This document shows positions 7,311-15,498 of a stretch of 64,000 bases of DNA, one piece after another. Within the stretch, counting starts at the first letter, position 1. Every line of letters starts with the position of its first letter. Location of the stretch: positions 1,736,001 to 1,800,000 of the forward strand of contig NC_018518.1 of assembly GCF_000306945.1 (NCBI RefSeq). The letters are read 5' to 3'. The DNA is from Bordetella pertussis 18323 (GTDB lineage: Bacteria > Pseudomonadota > Gammaproteobacteria > Burkholderiales > Burkholderiaceae_B). Below the pieces are notes generated by a model. It ran no database searches. It was given only the letters and a program-made list of their open reading frames with translations, and had not been told where the DNA came from. The position numbers were made by a program, and so were the translations under genes.

Positions 7311-8261
7311 CTAGGTGTGAACTGTCAATAGGTTGTATTCGTCCAGGTTGAGTCTGGAGATGGGTACAGCGCGCCCGATGCCTTGGTGGGGTCGATGCCA
7401 GTTGTAGTGGTGTAGCCAGGATTTCATGGCATCGGCTCGGTGTTGGGAGTTCTGGTAGGTGTGAGCGTAAGCCCACTCACGCAAGGCCGACTGGATGAAG
7501 CGTTCGGCCTTGCCATTGGTCTGTGGGCGGTAAGGTCGGGTAAAGCGGTGCTTGATGCCCAGCTCATGGCACAGCGCGGCGAAGGCGCGGCTGCGAAAGG
7601 CCGAGCCATTGTCGGTGAGCAAGCGCTGGATGGTCACGCCCAGGCGCTGGTAGTAGGCCACTGCGTCCTTGAGGAACTGGACGGCGCTGGGGAAGCGCTC
7701 GTCGGGGTGGATGTCGGTGAAGGCCACGCGGGCGTGGTCATCGATGGCCACGAAGACGAAGTCCCAGCCGGCCCCCTCAACGGTATCGCGTCGGTTGCCC
7801 GTGACCCGGTGGCCAGGGCGCTGGATACGTCCCAGCTTCTTGATGTCGATGTGCAGCAGATCGCCGGGGGCCTGATGCTCGTAGCGCACCACCGGCTCGG
7901 CCGGCTCCAGGTCGGCCAGGTGCGACAGACCGGCGCGGGCCAGGACGCGGCTGACGGTGCTGGCTGACACGCCCAGCGCCTGGGCGATGCGCGCTTGGGT
8001 CAGCCGCTTGCGGCGCAGCTCCACGATAGCCAGCGCCTTGGCCGGCGCAATCGCTCGGGGCGAGACCGTCGGGCGCGAGGACGCATCGGCCAAGCCCGCC
8101 TGGCCCTGAGCCAGGAAGCGGCCCAGCCATTTGCGCACAGTCGGCGCGGTGACCCCATAGGCGCGGGCCGCTTCAGGCACACAAACTTGATGGGCGATCA
8201 ATTGCTGGACCATTTCGAGTCGACGTAGGAAGGTCAATCGGGCATGCTTATGGGTGTTCAT
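7311..8261 (-). CDS. IS481 transposase (copy 2)
   Basis: Same 316-residue product as the first IS481 copy except for the last residue, Thr, which is encoded by the flank (ACC before TAG). The stop codon lies at 7313-7311 in GCTAGG, outside the element. Confidence 0.95.
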   Translation of the reverse strand: MNTHKHARLTFLRRLEMVQQLIAHQVCVPEAARAYGVTAPTVRKWLGRFLAQGQAGLADASSRPTVSPRAIAPAKALAIVELRRKRLTQARIAQALGVSASTVSRVLARAGLSHLADLEPAEPVVRYEHQAPGDLLHIDIKKLGRIQRPGHRVTGNRRDTVEGAGWDFVFVAIDDHARVAFTDIHPDERFPSAVQFLKDAVAYYQRLGVTIQRLLTDNGSAFRSRAFAALCHELGIKHRFTRPYRPQTNGKAERFIQSALREWAYAHTYQNSQHRADAMKSWLHHYNWHRPHQGIGRAVPISRLNLDEYNLLTVHT

Positions 8262-8358
8262 CCGGCCGGGCTCCTTGAGTGAACTGGGGGGTTGGCGATT
8301 TCCAGTTTCTCAAATCCGGTTCGGATGAACCATGCATACAACCTATTGAATCTTCACA
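7316..8358 (-). mobile_element. IS481, copy 2
   Basis: A full-length 1043-bp copy in minus orientation, facing copy 1 across the IS1002-like element. Flanks are GCTAGG (7310-7315) and CCTAGT (8359-8364), which do not match. Its leader C tract reads AA-C6, the same allele as the copy at 29500. Confidence 0.95.
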
Positions 8359-8364
8359 CCTAGT

Positions 8365-8697
8365 CAGGCTCGCGTGGCGCCCTGGATTCTGCCGCAGGTG
8401 CAAGTCCTTCCGCAGCCGCCAGCAATGGCGGCTGTTTTCTCTTCCGGCGCCTGCGCAGCCCGGGAGTCTTGATTCTCTCTGATTGCCGCCCGCGGTTCTG
8501 ACGCATGGAACGCGAGCGTTGCCTATTCCACTAATCGGGCACGGATGACGGCACGGGCCATCGGGCACGCGTCGCCGTACGGGTAGCCCGGCATCCCGCC
8601 GCTATCCATAACGGTTCGAGGGCATATCGATGTCAGCGTTGATGCTTTTGCGTGGCTGTGCTCTACGGCATGGCCCAGGCGTGCCGCAAGCAGGGCG
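8365..8697. other. 333-base stretch between IS481 and endolysin, no clear gene
   Basis: No reading frame here resembles a known protein. The only structured element seen is the terminator-like hairpin at 8412-8440. The livM sequence missing from the other end of this segment (13521) is not found here, so the two segment ends were not simply joined before. It may be non-coding prophage debris. Confidence 0.5.
8412..8440 (+). terminator. Terminator-like hairpin
   Basis: AGCCGCCA (8414-8421) pairs perfectly with TGGCGGCT (8426-8433) around a GCAA tetraloop, followed by GTTTTCT. The GNRA-type loop and T run fit a rho-independent terminator. The gene it served has been lost, apparently at the IS481 joint 50 bases upstream. 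Confidence 0.6.
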
Positions 8698-8703
8698 TTG
8701 AGC

Positions 8704-9111
8704 ATGGGGTTTCAGCTTTCCGCGCGCGATCGCCAGCGCCTGGCCGGGGTGTCCCCGGACCTGGCGGCCGTGGTGGAGGCGGCGGCCGGTGCATACAACG
8801 GGCGGTTCACGGTCCTGGAGGGCGCGCGCTCGGCGCAACGCCAGTCCAGGCTGCTCGCTCAAGGCGTCAGCCAGACGCTGCGCAGTCTGCACATACCCCA
8901 GCCGGACGGTTGGGCCCATGCCGTGGATCTGGCGCCGCTGGTGGAGGGAACTATTCCCTGGGAGGACTGGGCGTCGTTCAAGCGGTTGGCGGAGGTGATG
9001 AAGGAGAGCGCGGCCAGGCTGGAGATACCGCTGGAATGGGGCGGCGACTGGACGACGCTCAAGGACGGGCCGCATTTCCAGCTGCCGCGCGGTTGGCGGG
9101 GGAAGGCGTGA
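8704..9111 (+). CDS. Phage-type endolysin, M15 peptidoglycan endopeptidase
   Basis: The 135-residue protein matches M15C-type L-alanyl-D-glutamate endopeptidases of phage lysis modules. It has the ARSAQRQ... region, HAVDLAP with the zinc-binding Asp, and the WGGDW...KDGPHFQL terminus with the last zinc His. The usual SxHxxGxAxD spacing is extended (SLH, then PDGWAHAVD), so ligand assignment of the first His is uncertain. There is no signal peptide, as expected for a holin-dependent lysin. TTG at 8698 is an alternative start. No holin or spanin gene is recognisable beside it, so this looks like a prophage remnant. Confidence 0.75.
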   Translation: MGFQLSARDRQRLAGVSPDLAAVVEAAAGAYNGRFTVLEGARSAQRQSRLLAQGVSQTLRSLHIPQPDGWAHAVDLAPLVEGTIPWEDWASFKRLAEVMKESAARLEIPLEWGGDWTTLKDGPHFQLPRGWRGKA

Positions 9112-9177
9112 GCGTCCCGTTCAGGGGAGGCGCGCGCCGTACCTGCTCGGCGCCGGCGCCGTGGCGGACGGGCCTGC

Positions 9178-9264
9178 GTGGGCAAAGCAGTGAAGCTGGC
9201 TGACCGCGCAGCGATGCGCGCCGAGCGCAAGGCCGAGCAGGACAGGTTGAATGCAAAGAAGTAG
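9178..9264 (+). CDS. Possible short basic peptide after the endolysin
   Basis: In the same frame as the endolysin, after its stop, an open stretch with GTG at 9178 (or 9190) encodes about 28 residues of charged, helical sequence (KLADRAAMRAERKAEQDRLN). It could be the tail of a broken lysis-module gene or spurious. No start region or homologue is recognised. Low confidence. Confidence 0.2.
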   Translation: MGKAVKLADRAAMRAERKAEQDRLNAKK

Positions 9265-9265
9265 C

Positions 9266-9664
9266 TCAGTCCAGCATGGCTTCGGCCTCGATCTCGATCA
9301 GCCATTCGGGTAGCGACAGGCCGCTGACGATGATCCAGGAGGAGGGCGGCGGGTTGACCGGAAAGCGGCGGCGCAGCGCGGCGGCGATGACTTCCTGATC
9401 GCCGCGCGCGTCTTCGCAGATGTAGATGCGCAGCATGATGATGTGCCGCATCGCGGCGCCGGCGGCCGCCAGCACGCGTTCGATGTTGTCCAGCGCGGCG
9501 TCGGTCTGTTCGTTCAGACCGGGGCCCACGGTGCGTTCCTGGGCGTCGACGCCGACCTGGCCGGACAGCATGATGCGGCGCTGCCCTGTGACGATCAGCC
9601 CCTGGCTGAAGCCGTATTGCAGGGAGTCGAAGACGGTGTCGGGGTTGAGGGCGGTTCTGGACAT
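9266..9664 (-). CDS. RidA/YjgF-family protein
   Basis: The 132-residue protein shows the RidA fold pattern: GLIVTGQRRIMLSGQVGVD near the N-terminus, NIERVLAAAGA with the MLRIYI strand carrying the substrate-binding Arg, and the C-terminal LPEWLIEIEAEAML. Archetypal RidA deaminates reactive enamine/imine intermediates of amino-acid metabolism; paralogues of unknown substrate are common. It is transcribed alone, divergently from the reductase gene at 9814, with promoters presumably in the 149 bases between them. Confidence 0.85.
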   Translation of the reverse strand: MSRTALNPDTVFDSLQYGFSQGLIVTGQRRIMLSGQVGVDAQERTVGPGLNEQTDAALDNIERVLAAAGAAMRHIIMLRIYICEDARGDQEVIAAALRRRFPVNPPPSSWIIVSGLSLPEWLIEIEAEAMLD

Positions 9665-9748
9665 GCCGGCTCCTGTCTGTGCCTAGGGGTGTGAGGGCAT
9701 TCTATTGCGTCCCGGCGTGGCGGCCGTGCGGGCGACGCAACGCGGATA

Positions 9749-9793
9749 TTGCAATCCGGCATGGCGTTCTTATAATAATCAGATCGGTCGATT
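9749..9793 (+). promoter_or_regulatory. Sigma-70-like promoter with adjacent operator-like palindrome
   Basis: TTGCAA (9749-9754) and TATAAT (9771-9776) are separated by 16 bases, a good vegetative promoter for the reductase gene at 9814. ATCG-GT-CGAT (9783-9792) follows immediately at the likely transcription start, the position expected for a repressor operator. The convergent TetR gene at 11019 is the obvious candidate repressor. The operator role is inferred. Confidence 0.5.
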
Positions 9794-9813
9794 AATTAAT
9801 TACGGGAAACGCT

Positions 9814-11043
9814 ATGGCCACGGACAGTATCGCAATCATTGGCGCCGGACAGGCGGGCGCGGCGTTGGCGGCCCGCCTGCGCCAGGCCGGTTTCCAGGGC
9901 GGCATCGACGTTTTTGGCGCCGAGAGCGCGCCGCCTTACCAGCGGCCGCCCCTGTCCAAGAAATACCTGGCGGGCGACTGGGAGCAGGAGCGTTTGTGGC
10001 TGCGTCCGGCGCAGTTCTGGCGCGAGCAGGGCATTGCGCTGCACCTGGGCGGCACGGTCGAGGCGCTGGACCTGGCCTCGCGCACGCTGCGCTGCGGCGG
10101 CCAGCGCCATGGCTGGCGCAAGCTGGCGTTGACCACGGGCGCCGCGCCGCGCCCTTTGCCGGCGGCGTTCGCGGGCCGCAGCAATGTGTTCGAGCTGCGC
10201 AATCTGGCCGATGTGCAGCGCTTGCAGCCGGCGTTCCTGGCCGGGCGCAGGCTGCTGGTGCTGGGGGGCGGCTATATCGGGCTGGAAACGGCCGCGGTCG
10301 CCGCGCAGGCGGGGTTGTCGGTGCAGGTGGTGGAGCGCGCGTCCCGGGTCCTGGAGCGGGTGGCGTGCCCGGCCACGGCCGCGGCCATCCGCGCCCTGCA
10401 CCAGCGCCACGGGGTGCTCATCCATGAGGGGCGCACGGTGGCGGGTACCGAAGGCGACGAGGCCCTAACCGGTGTGGAGCTGGACAATGGGCTGCGCATT
10501 GCCTGCGACCTGGTGGTGGCCGGGGTGGGGGTGGCGCCGCAAACGGCGCTGGCCGAGGCGGCCGGGATCGATTGCGACGACGGGATCCTGGTCGATGCGT
10601 ACGGACGTACGTCGGCGCCGGATGTCTGGGCGGCGGGGGATTGCGCGCGGTTCGTGCTGGGCGGCGAGCCGGCCCGTCTCGAGAGCGTGCAGAACGCCAT
10701 CGACCAGGCCGAGGCGGTGGCCGACGATATGCTGGGGCAGGGGCGGCCGTATCAGCCCGTCCCGTGGTTCTGGTCGGATCAATACGACATGAAGCTGCAG
10801 ATCGTCGGGCTGAACCGCGGCTACGACGCGGTGGTCAGCCATGCGTCGGCCAAGGGCGAGTCGCATTGGTACTTCCGCGCCGACCGCTTGATTTCGGTCG
10901 ATGCGCTCAATGACGGGCGGGCGTATATGGTCGGCAAGAAGCTGCTGGAAGCCGGGCGCGCGGTCGGCCGTGGCGAGGTCGAGCGGCCCGGCTTCGAGCC
11001 GATGCAGTTGCTGCGCGATCAGGCCGAGGGCAGGTTGAGGTAG
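9814..11043 (+). CDS. FAD-dependent ferredoxin/rhodocoxin reductase-type oxidoreductase
   Basis: This 409-residue flavoprotein has two dinucleotide-binding motifs. The FAD site is IAIIGAGQAGAALAARL at residues 6-22; the NADH site is LLVLGGGYIGLETAAVAAQ at about 148-166. An FAD-closing motif follows (TSAPDVWAAGDCARF), and then a reductase C-terminal domain from about 325 (YDMKLQIVGLNRGYD). The family supplies electrons from NAD(P)H to 2Fe-2S ferredoxins serving P450s or ring-hydroxylating dioxygenases. No ferredoxin or oxygenase gene is adjacent, so the partner is unknown. Its 3' end overlaps the convergent TetR gene by 25 bases. Confidence 0.85.
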   Translation: MATDSIAIIGAGQAGAALAARLRQAGFQGGIDVFGAESAPPYQRPPLSKKYLAGDWEQERLWLRPAQFWREQGIALHLGGTVEALDLASRTLRCGGQRHGWRKLALTTGAAPRPLPAAFAGRSNVFELRNLADVQRLQPAFLAGRRLLVLGGGYIGLETAAVAAQAGLSVQVVERASRVLERVACPATAAAIRALHQRHGVLIHEGRTVAGTEGDEALTGVELDNGLRIACDLVVAGVGVAPQTALAEAAGIDCDDGILVDAYGRTSAPDVWAAGDCARFVLGGEPARLESVQNAIDQAEAVADDMLGQGRPYQPVPWFWSDQYDMKLQIVGLNRGYDAVVSHASAKGESHWYFRADRLISVDALNDGRAYMVGKKLLEAGRAVGRGEVERPGFEPMQLLRDQAEGRLR

Positions 11044-11621
11044 CCGTCCAGGAACAGTTGCACGGTGCGCTCGGCGAGCGCATCGGGCGAGACGCTGCCA
11101 TCGGCCTTGTACCAGGTGTAGGTCCAGTTGATCATGCCGAAGAACAGCATGGTGTCGACGTGGGCCAGGGTGCGGTTGGCGGCCATGTCGGGGCGCAGTT
11201 GCAGAAGCGCGTCGCGCACATAGGCGATCAGTTCGCGCTGCTTGGCGATCAGCGCCTTGCGCTGGTCTTCGGGCAGGGCGTCCAGGCAGGTCAGCATCAC
11301 GACGTGCCGGTCGCGCGACGTGGCGTAGATCTCGAGAAACAGCTTTACGATCTGGAGAAAGCGCGTCTTCGGTTCGTTCGAGCCGTACAGGACCTGGCGG
11401 CAGCGTTCCAGCAGGGAGTCGACGTGCGTGGTGAGCATGTCGCGCAATACCGCTTCCTTGCTGTCGAAGTAATGGTACAGGCGCGATTTCGAGCACTCGC
11501 AGGCCCGGGCGATATCGCCAATGGATGTTTCCGAGTAGCCTTGGCGCGCAAACATTGCCGCCGCGCGCTCGATGATGGTGTCGCGGATATTCTCGTAATC
11601 CGCAGATCTCGTACGGGCCAA
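11019..11621 (-). CDS. TetR/AcrR-family transcriptional regulator
   Basis: This is a 200-residue regulator. Residues 13-60 form the TetR helix-turn-helix domain (IIERAAAMFARQGYSETSIG...ECSKSRLYHYFDSKEAVL); the remainder is a helical ligand domain with the TetR_C pattern seen in regulators of fatty-acid or amino-acid catabolism (FFGMINWTYTWYKADG). It lies between the reductase gene (convergent, overlapping) and the liv genes (same strand, 239 bases upstream). It may control either; the palindrome at 9783 favours the reductase. The ligand is unknown. Confidence 0.85.
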   Translation of the reverse strand: MARTRSADYENIRDTIIERAAAMFARQGYSETSIGDIARACECSKSRLYHYFDSKEAVLRDMLTTHVDSLLERCRQVLYGSNEPKTRFLQIVKLFLEIYATSRDRHVVMLTCLDALPEDQRKALIAKQRELIAYVRDALLQLRPDMAANRTLAHVDTMLFFGMINWTYTWYKADGSVSPDALAERTVQLFLDGYLNLPSA

Positions 11622-11860
11622 AACACCTCCGATGACGCGAGTGCCGCGATGGCTGTTCGTCGTGCCGCTGTTCGTCGTACACTCGCCGCCTGCAGTGGGC
11701 GGTGCCTGGCATAGGCAGGACGCGCCCGCTTAAAGACGCTGCCCGATGCCAAGCAACGACAGCGCGTGAACTCATGACTGAGGCAACCGCTAATTGTAGG
11801 GCCACATGGCCCCGGCGGCAATGCGCGGGCCGGCCCGCGCCGCAGGGTTCACCGCATGGT

Positions 11861-12562
11861 TCATATCCCCAGGTAGGCGGCGCGTATGCGCGGGTCGGCG
11901 ATCAAGGCGCTGGCCGCGCCTTGCATGGTGATGTTGCCGGTTTCCATGACGTAGCCGCGGTCGGCGATCTGCAGCGCGCCGTAGGCATTCTGTTCGATCA
12001 GCAGCACGGTGACGCCGAGCGCCTTCAGCCCGCGGATGACGTCGAAGATCTGCTGCACGATGATCGGCGCCAGGCCCATCGAGGGCTCGTCCAGCAGCAG
12101 GCAGGACGGCCTGCCCATCAGGGCGCGCGCCATCGCCAGCATCTGCTGCTGCCCGCCCGACAGGCCGCCTGCGGCCAGATGGCGTTTTTCGCGCAGGATG
12201 GGGAACATCTGGAAAGCGTCGTCCATGTCGCGTTCGACCCGGTCGTCGGCGTACAGGTAGGCGCCCAGCCGCAGGTTTTCCTCGACGCTGAGGTTGGTGA
12301 AGATCTGCCGGCCTTCGGGCGAGTGCGCCAGCCCGCGCGCCAGGCGGCGATGGGCGGGCACGGCGGCCAGGGCCTCGCCGCGGAAGGTAATGGCGCCGGC
12401 CGAGACGGGCTGCACGCCGGACAGGCAGCGCAGCAAGGTGGTCTTGCCCGCGCCATTGGCGCCGACGACGGTGACGATCTCGCCGCTGTCGACTTGCAGG
12501 TCGATGCCGTGCAGCACTTCGATGCGCCCGTAGCACGAGCGTAGTCCTTGCACGGTCAGCAT
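11861..12562 (-). CDS. livF: Branched-chain amino-acid ABC transporter, ATPase LivF
   Basis: The protein has 233 residues with Walker A GANGAGKT (34-41), the signature LSGGQQQMLAMARALM, Walker B LLLDEPSMGLAP and the switch His in VLLIEQNA, which is a typical LivF. With LivG it would energise uptake of branched-chain amino acids or related acids through LivH/LivM. It overlaps livG by 7 bases in the same operon. Because livM is truncated and livH and a binding protein are absent from this segment, this transporter is probably inactive as encoded here. Confidence 0.9.
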   Translation of the reverse strand: MLTVQGLRSCYGRIEVLHGIDLQVDSGEIVTVVGANGAGKTTLLRCLSGVQPVSAGAITFRGEALAAVPAHRRLARGLAHSPEGRQIFTNLSVEENLRLGAYLYADDRVERDMDDAFQMFPILREKRHLAAGGLSGGQQQMLAMARALMGRPSCLLLDEPSMGLAPIIVQQIFDVIRGLKALGVTVLLIEQNAYGALQIADRGYVMETGNITMQGAASALIADPRIRAAYLGI

Positions 12563-13338
12563 GGGCGGTCTCCCGGCTGGCTGTCGGTGCCCAGGTAGGC
12601 GGCGATGACCGCCGGGTCGCGGCTGATGGCGTCCGGCGGGCCTTCGGCGATTTTCTCGCCGTGATCGAGCACGACGATGTGGTTGGAAATGCGCATGACC
12701 ATTTTCATATCGTGTTCGACCAGCAGGATGGCGACGCCCGTGGCGGCGACCTCGGCGATCAGGTGGTCGATTTCCTCGGTTTCGACCGCATTGCAGCCGG
12801 CGGCCGGTTCGTCCAGCAGCAGCACCTTGGGCTGCAGGGCCAGCGCGCGGGCGATCTCCAGCCGCTTGAGCGAGCCGTAGGAGAGGCTGGCGGCCTCGCG
12901 TTCGGCCGCGCGTTCCAGGCCCACGCGCTGCAGGAGCGCGCGGGCGCCTTCTTCGGCGCGCCGGGCGCGGGCCCGCGAGGCGCGCAGGTTGAAGAGGTCG
13001 GACAGCAGCGCGCCTTGCTCCTGCAGGTGAAAGCCCGCGATGGCGTTCTCCAGCACGGTCATGTTCTGGAAGATCTGCAGGTTCTGGAAGGTGCGCGACA
13101 TGCCGCGCCGCGCCAGGCGGAACGGCGCCATGCCGGTGACGTCGTCGCGGTCCAGCACGACGCGGCCGGCGCCGGGCCGGTAGATGCCCGAGATCATGTT
13201 GAACAGGGTGGTCTTGCCCGCGCCGTTGGGCCCGATGACGGACACGATCTCGCCCGGCTCGACGCTGAAGGCGACGTCGTGCACGGCGCGCAGGCCGCCA
13301 AAGGTAATGCCCAGGCCGTGGATTTCCAGCAGGCTCAT
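12556..13338 (-). CDS. livG: Branched-chain amino-acid ABC transporter, ATPase LivG
   Basis: The 260-residue ATPase has Walker A GPNGAGKT (36-43), a long LivG-specific insertion (LQEQGALLSDLFNLRASRARARR), the signature SYGSLKRLEIARAL and Walker B LLLDEPAAGCN. The usual signature LSYGxQRRLEIARAL has K for Q/R, a minor change. It overlaps the livM fragment upstream by 4 bases (ATGA) and livF downstream, showing a tight operon. Confidence 0.9.
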   Translation of the reverse strand: MSLLEIHGLGITFGGLRAVHDVAFSVEPGEIVSVIGPNGAGKTTLFNMISGIYRPGAGRVVLDRDDVTGMAPFRLARRGMSRTFQNLQIFQNMTVLENAIAGFHLQEQGALLSDLFNLRASRARARRAEEGARALLQRVGLERAAEREAASLSYGSLKRLEIARALALQPKVLLLDEPAAGCNAVETEEIDHLIAEVAATGVAILLVEHDMKMVMRISNHIVVLDHGEKIAEGPPDAISRDPAVIAAYLGTDSQPGDRPC

Positions 13339-13521
13339 TTTTTCCTTCCTCGTATCGTGCGCATGATGGACGGAACCAGGCCTTCGGGCAGGAAGATCAT
13401 GACCAGCATCATGGTCAGGCCCAGGATGAGGGGTTCGTAGTCGGCGAACACCGTCAGCACCTGCGGAAGCAGGGTCAGCAGGCTCGCGCCGAAGATCGCG
13501 CCGGCGACCGAGCCGACGCCG
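13335..13521 (-). pseudogene. livM: LivM permease, C-terminal fragment cut by IS481
   Basis: About 62 residues of a LivM permease remain: GGVGSVAGAIFGASLLTLLP, a membrane helix (LILGLTMMLVMIFLP) and the EGLVPSIMRTIR tail typical of LivM C-termini. Upstream the frame runs straight into IS481 transposase sequence read out of frame; the N-terminal roughly 80 percent of livM is absent from this window. Unlike other IS481 joints here, the CTAG lies inside the coding sequence (Leu-Gly codons), not at a stop. Confidence 0.9.
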
Positions 13522-13522
13522 C

Positions 13523-14473
13523 CTAGTTGTGAACTGTCAATAGGTTGTATTCGTCCAGGTTGAGTCTGGAGATGGGTACAGCGCGCCCGATGCCTTGGTG
13601 GGGTCGATGCCAGTTGTAGTGGTGTAGCCAGGATTTCATGGCATCGGCTCGGTGTTGGGAGTTCTGGTAGGTGTGAGCGTAAGCCCACTCACGCAAGGCC
13701 GACTGGATGAAGCGTTCGGCCTTGCCATTGGTCTGTGGGCGGTAAGGTCGGGTAAAGCGGTGCTTGATGCCCAGCTCATGGCACAGCGCGGCGAAGGCGC
13801 GGCTGCGAAAGGCCGAGCCATTGTCGGTGAGCAAGCGCTGGATGGTCACGCCCAGGCGCTGGTAGTAGGCCACTGCGTCCTTGAGGAACTGGACGGCGCT
13901 GGGGAAGCGCTCGTCGGGGTGGATGTCGGTGAAGGCCACGCGGGCGTGGTCATCGATGGCCACGAAGACGAAGTCCCAGCCGGCCCCCTCAACGGTATCG
14001 CGTCGGTTGCCCGTGACCCGGTGGCCAGGGCGCTGGATACGTCCCAGCTTCTTGATGTCGATGTGCAGCAGATCGCCGGGGGCCTGATGCTCGTAGCGCA
14101 CCACCGGCTCGGCCGGCTCCAGGTCGGCCAGGTGCGACAGACCGGCGCGGGCCAGGACGCGGCTGACGGTGCTGGCTGACACGCCCAGCGCCTGGGCGAT
14201 GCGCGCTTGGGTCAGCCGCTTGCGGCGCAGCTCCACGATAGCCAGCGCCTTGGCCGGCGCAATCGCTCGGGGCGAGACCGTCGGGCGCGAGGACGCATCG
14301 GCCAAGCCCGCCTGGCCCTGAGCCAGGAAGCGGCCCAGCCATTTGCGCACAGTCGGCGCGGTGACCCCATAGGCGCGGGCCGCTTCAGGCACACAAACTT
14401 GATGGGCGATCAATTGCTGGACCATTTCGAGTCGACGTAGGAAGGTCAATCGGGCATGCTTATGGGTGTTCAT
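13523..14473 (-). CDS. IS481 transposase (copy 3)
   Basis: Same 316-residue product, ending with flank-encoded Asn. The stop TAG lies at 13525-13523 in the flanking CCTAGT, so the terminator codon of the transposase is physically within the former livM sequence. Confidence 0.95.
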   Translation of the reverse strand: MNTHKHARLTFLRRLEMVQQLIAHQVCVPEAARAYGVTAPTVRKWLGRFLAQGQAGLADASSRPTVSPRAIAPAKALAIVELRRKRLTQARIAQALGVSASTVSRVLARAGLSHLADLEPAEPVVRYEHQAPGDLLHIDIKKLGRIQRPGHRVTGNRRDTVEGAGWDFVFVAIDDHARVAFTDIHPDERFPSAVQFLKDAVAYYQRLGVTIQRLLTDNGSAFRSRAFAALCHELGIKHRFTRPYRPQTNGKAERFIQSALREWAYAHTYQNSQHRADAMKSWLHHYNWHRPHQGIGRAVPISRLNLDEYNLLTVHN

Positions 14474-14570
14474 CCGGCCGGGCTCCTTGAGTGAACTGGG
14501 GGATCGGCGATTTCCAGTTTCTCAAATCCGGTTCGGATGAACCATGCATACAACCTATTGAATCTTCACA
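13528..14570 (-). mobile_element. IS481, copy 3
   Basis: A full-length 1043-bp copy. Flanks are CCTAGT (13522-13527, inside livM) and GCTAGC (14571-14576, at the TerC stop), so they do not match, and the genes on either side are unrelated. This marks a deletion or inversion joint. The leader C tract is GAT-C5, as in the copy at 38496. Confidence 0.95.
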
Positions 14571-14571
14571 G

Positions 14572-15309
14572 CTAGCCGCCCGGCGTGGTGGAGGCCGATT
14601 CGTCGTGGGTCGGCCGGGCATGGCGGCGGCGGGCCGCCAGCCACTTGCCGGCCGCCACCACCACCAGCGCCCCGGCGGCTTCCACGGCCAGCTTCAGCAT
14701 GGGCGCGGGCTCGCCCCAGCGCTCGACCACGTAGATGTCGGTGATGAGCATGCCGCCGGCGATCCAGCCCAGCAGGCCGGCGCCCAGGGTGACGACCAGC
14801 GGGAAGCGGTCGATCAGCTTGAGCGCCAGCGTGCTACCCCAGACGATGATGGGCACGCTCACGCACAGCCCGAAGATCACGTAGTACAGCTGGTGGTCGG
14901 CCTGCGCGTTCTGGGCCGCGCCGGCGATGGCGATGACGTTGTCCAGGCTCATGGCGAAATCGGCCAGGATGATGGTGCGGATCGCGGCCAGCACCGAGGT
15001 GCCGCCGGTGATGTTGCCGTGCGCGTCCTCATGCGGGGCCAGCAGCTTGACGCCTATCCAGACCAGCAGCAGGCAGCCCAGGGCCTTGAGAAACGGAATG
15101 TCGAGCAGGACCAGCGCGAAGGCGATCAGCAGCACGCGCAGCAGCACCGCGCCGGCCGTGCCCCACAGGATGCCCTTGATGCGTTGCCGGTGCGGCAGGT
15201 TGCGACAGGCCAGCGCGATCACGACGGCGTTATCGCCGCCGAGCAGGATGTCGATCAGAACGATCTGGAATATGGCGCCCCAATGGAACGTCTCGATGGC
15301 CTCGACCAT
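14572..15309 (-). CDS. TerC-family integral membrane protein
   Basis: The 245-residue protein has seven hydrophobic segments with the TerC hallmarks: IVLIDILLGGDNAVVIALA in helix 2 and ADFAMSLDNVIAIAGAA in helix 5, each with conserved Asp and Asn residues in the membrane. TerC/Alx/YkoY proteins are linked to manganese export or metalation of secreted proteins; the tellurite link is historical. The C-terminus ends at TAG (14574-14572) in the IS481 flanking site GCTAGC, so the last residues may have changed at the joint. Confidence 0.87.
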   Translation of the reverse strand: MVEAIETFHWGAIFQIVLIDILLGGDNAVVIALACRNLPHRQRIKGILWGTAGAVLLRVLLIAFALVLLDIPFLKALGCLLLVWIGVKLLAPHEDAHGNITGGTSVLAAIRTIILADFAMSLDNVIAIAGAAQNAQADHQLYYVIFGLCVSVPIIVWGSTLALKLIDRFPLVVTLGAGLLGWIAGGMLITDIYVVERWGEPAPMLKLAVEAAGALVVVAAGKWLAARRRHARPTHDESASTTPGG

Positions 15310-15498
15310 AAGTAGTCCGCCGAAAGGACGATGGAGCGCCGCATCGACGCGGCCCGCAGGCCGCTCCCTTGAAAGACACGCTCCTGCCGATTCTAGGCAG
15401 GGCGGCGGGCGGATCGGCCAGTACCGGTGACGCGCTCAGGGTTACTGGGCCGGGGCGCGGCGCGCGCCGGTCGTCGCGGCGCGGCCGTTGCGCGGTTC

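Noticed and set aside
8380..8425. Sequence resembling a tRNA T-arm (AGGTGCAAGTCC) near the IS481 joint, as at a phage attachment site
   Set aside because: No acceptor, D-arm or anticodon arm can be built; the hairpin nearby is better explained as a terminator.
8359..13527. Matching CCTAGT at both ends of the segment between copies 2 and 3, suggesting an excised and re-integrated circle
   Set aside because: If so, livM would continue from 13521 into 8359 onward; it does not. With only two variable bases per site, chance matches are common.
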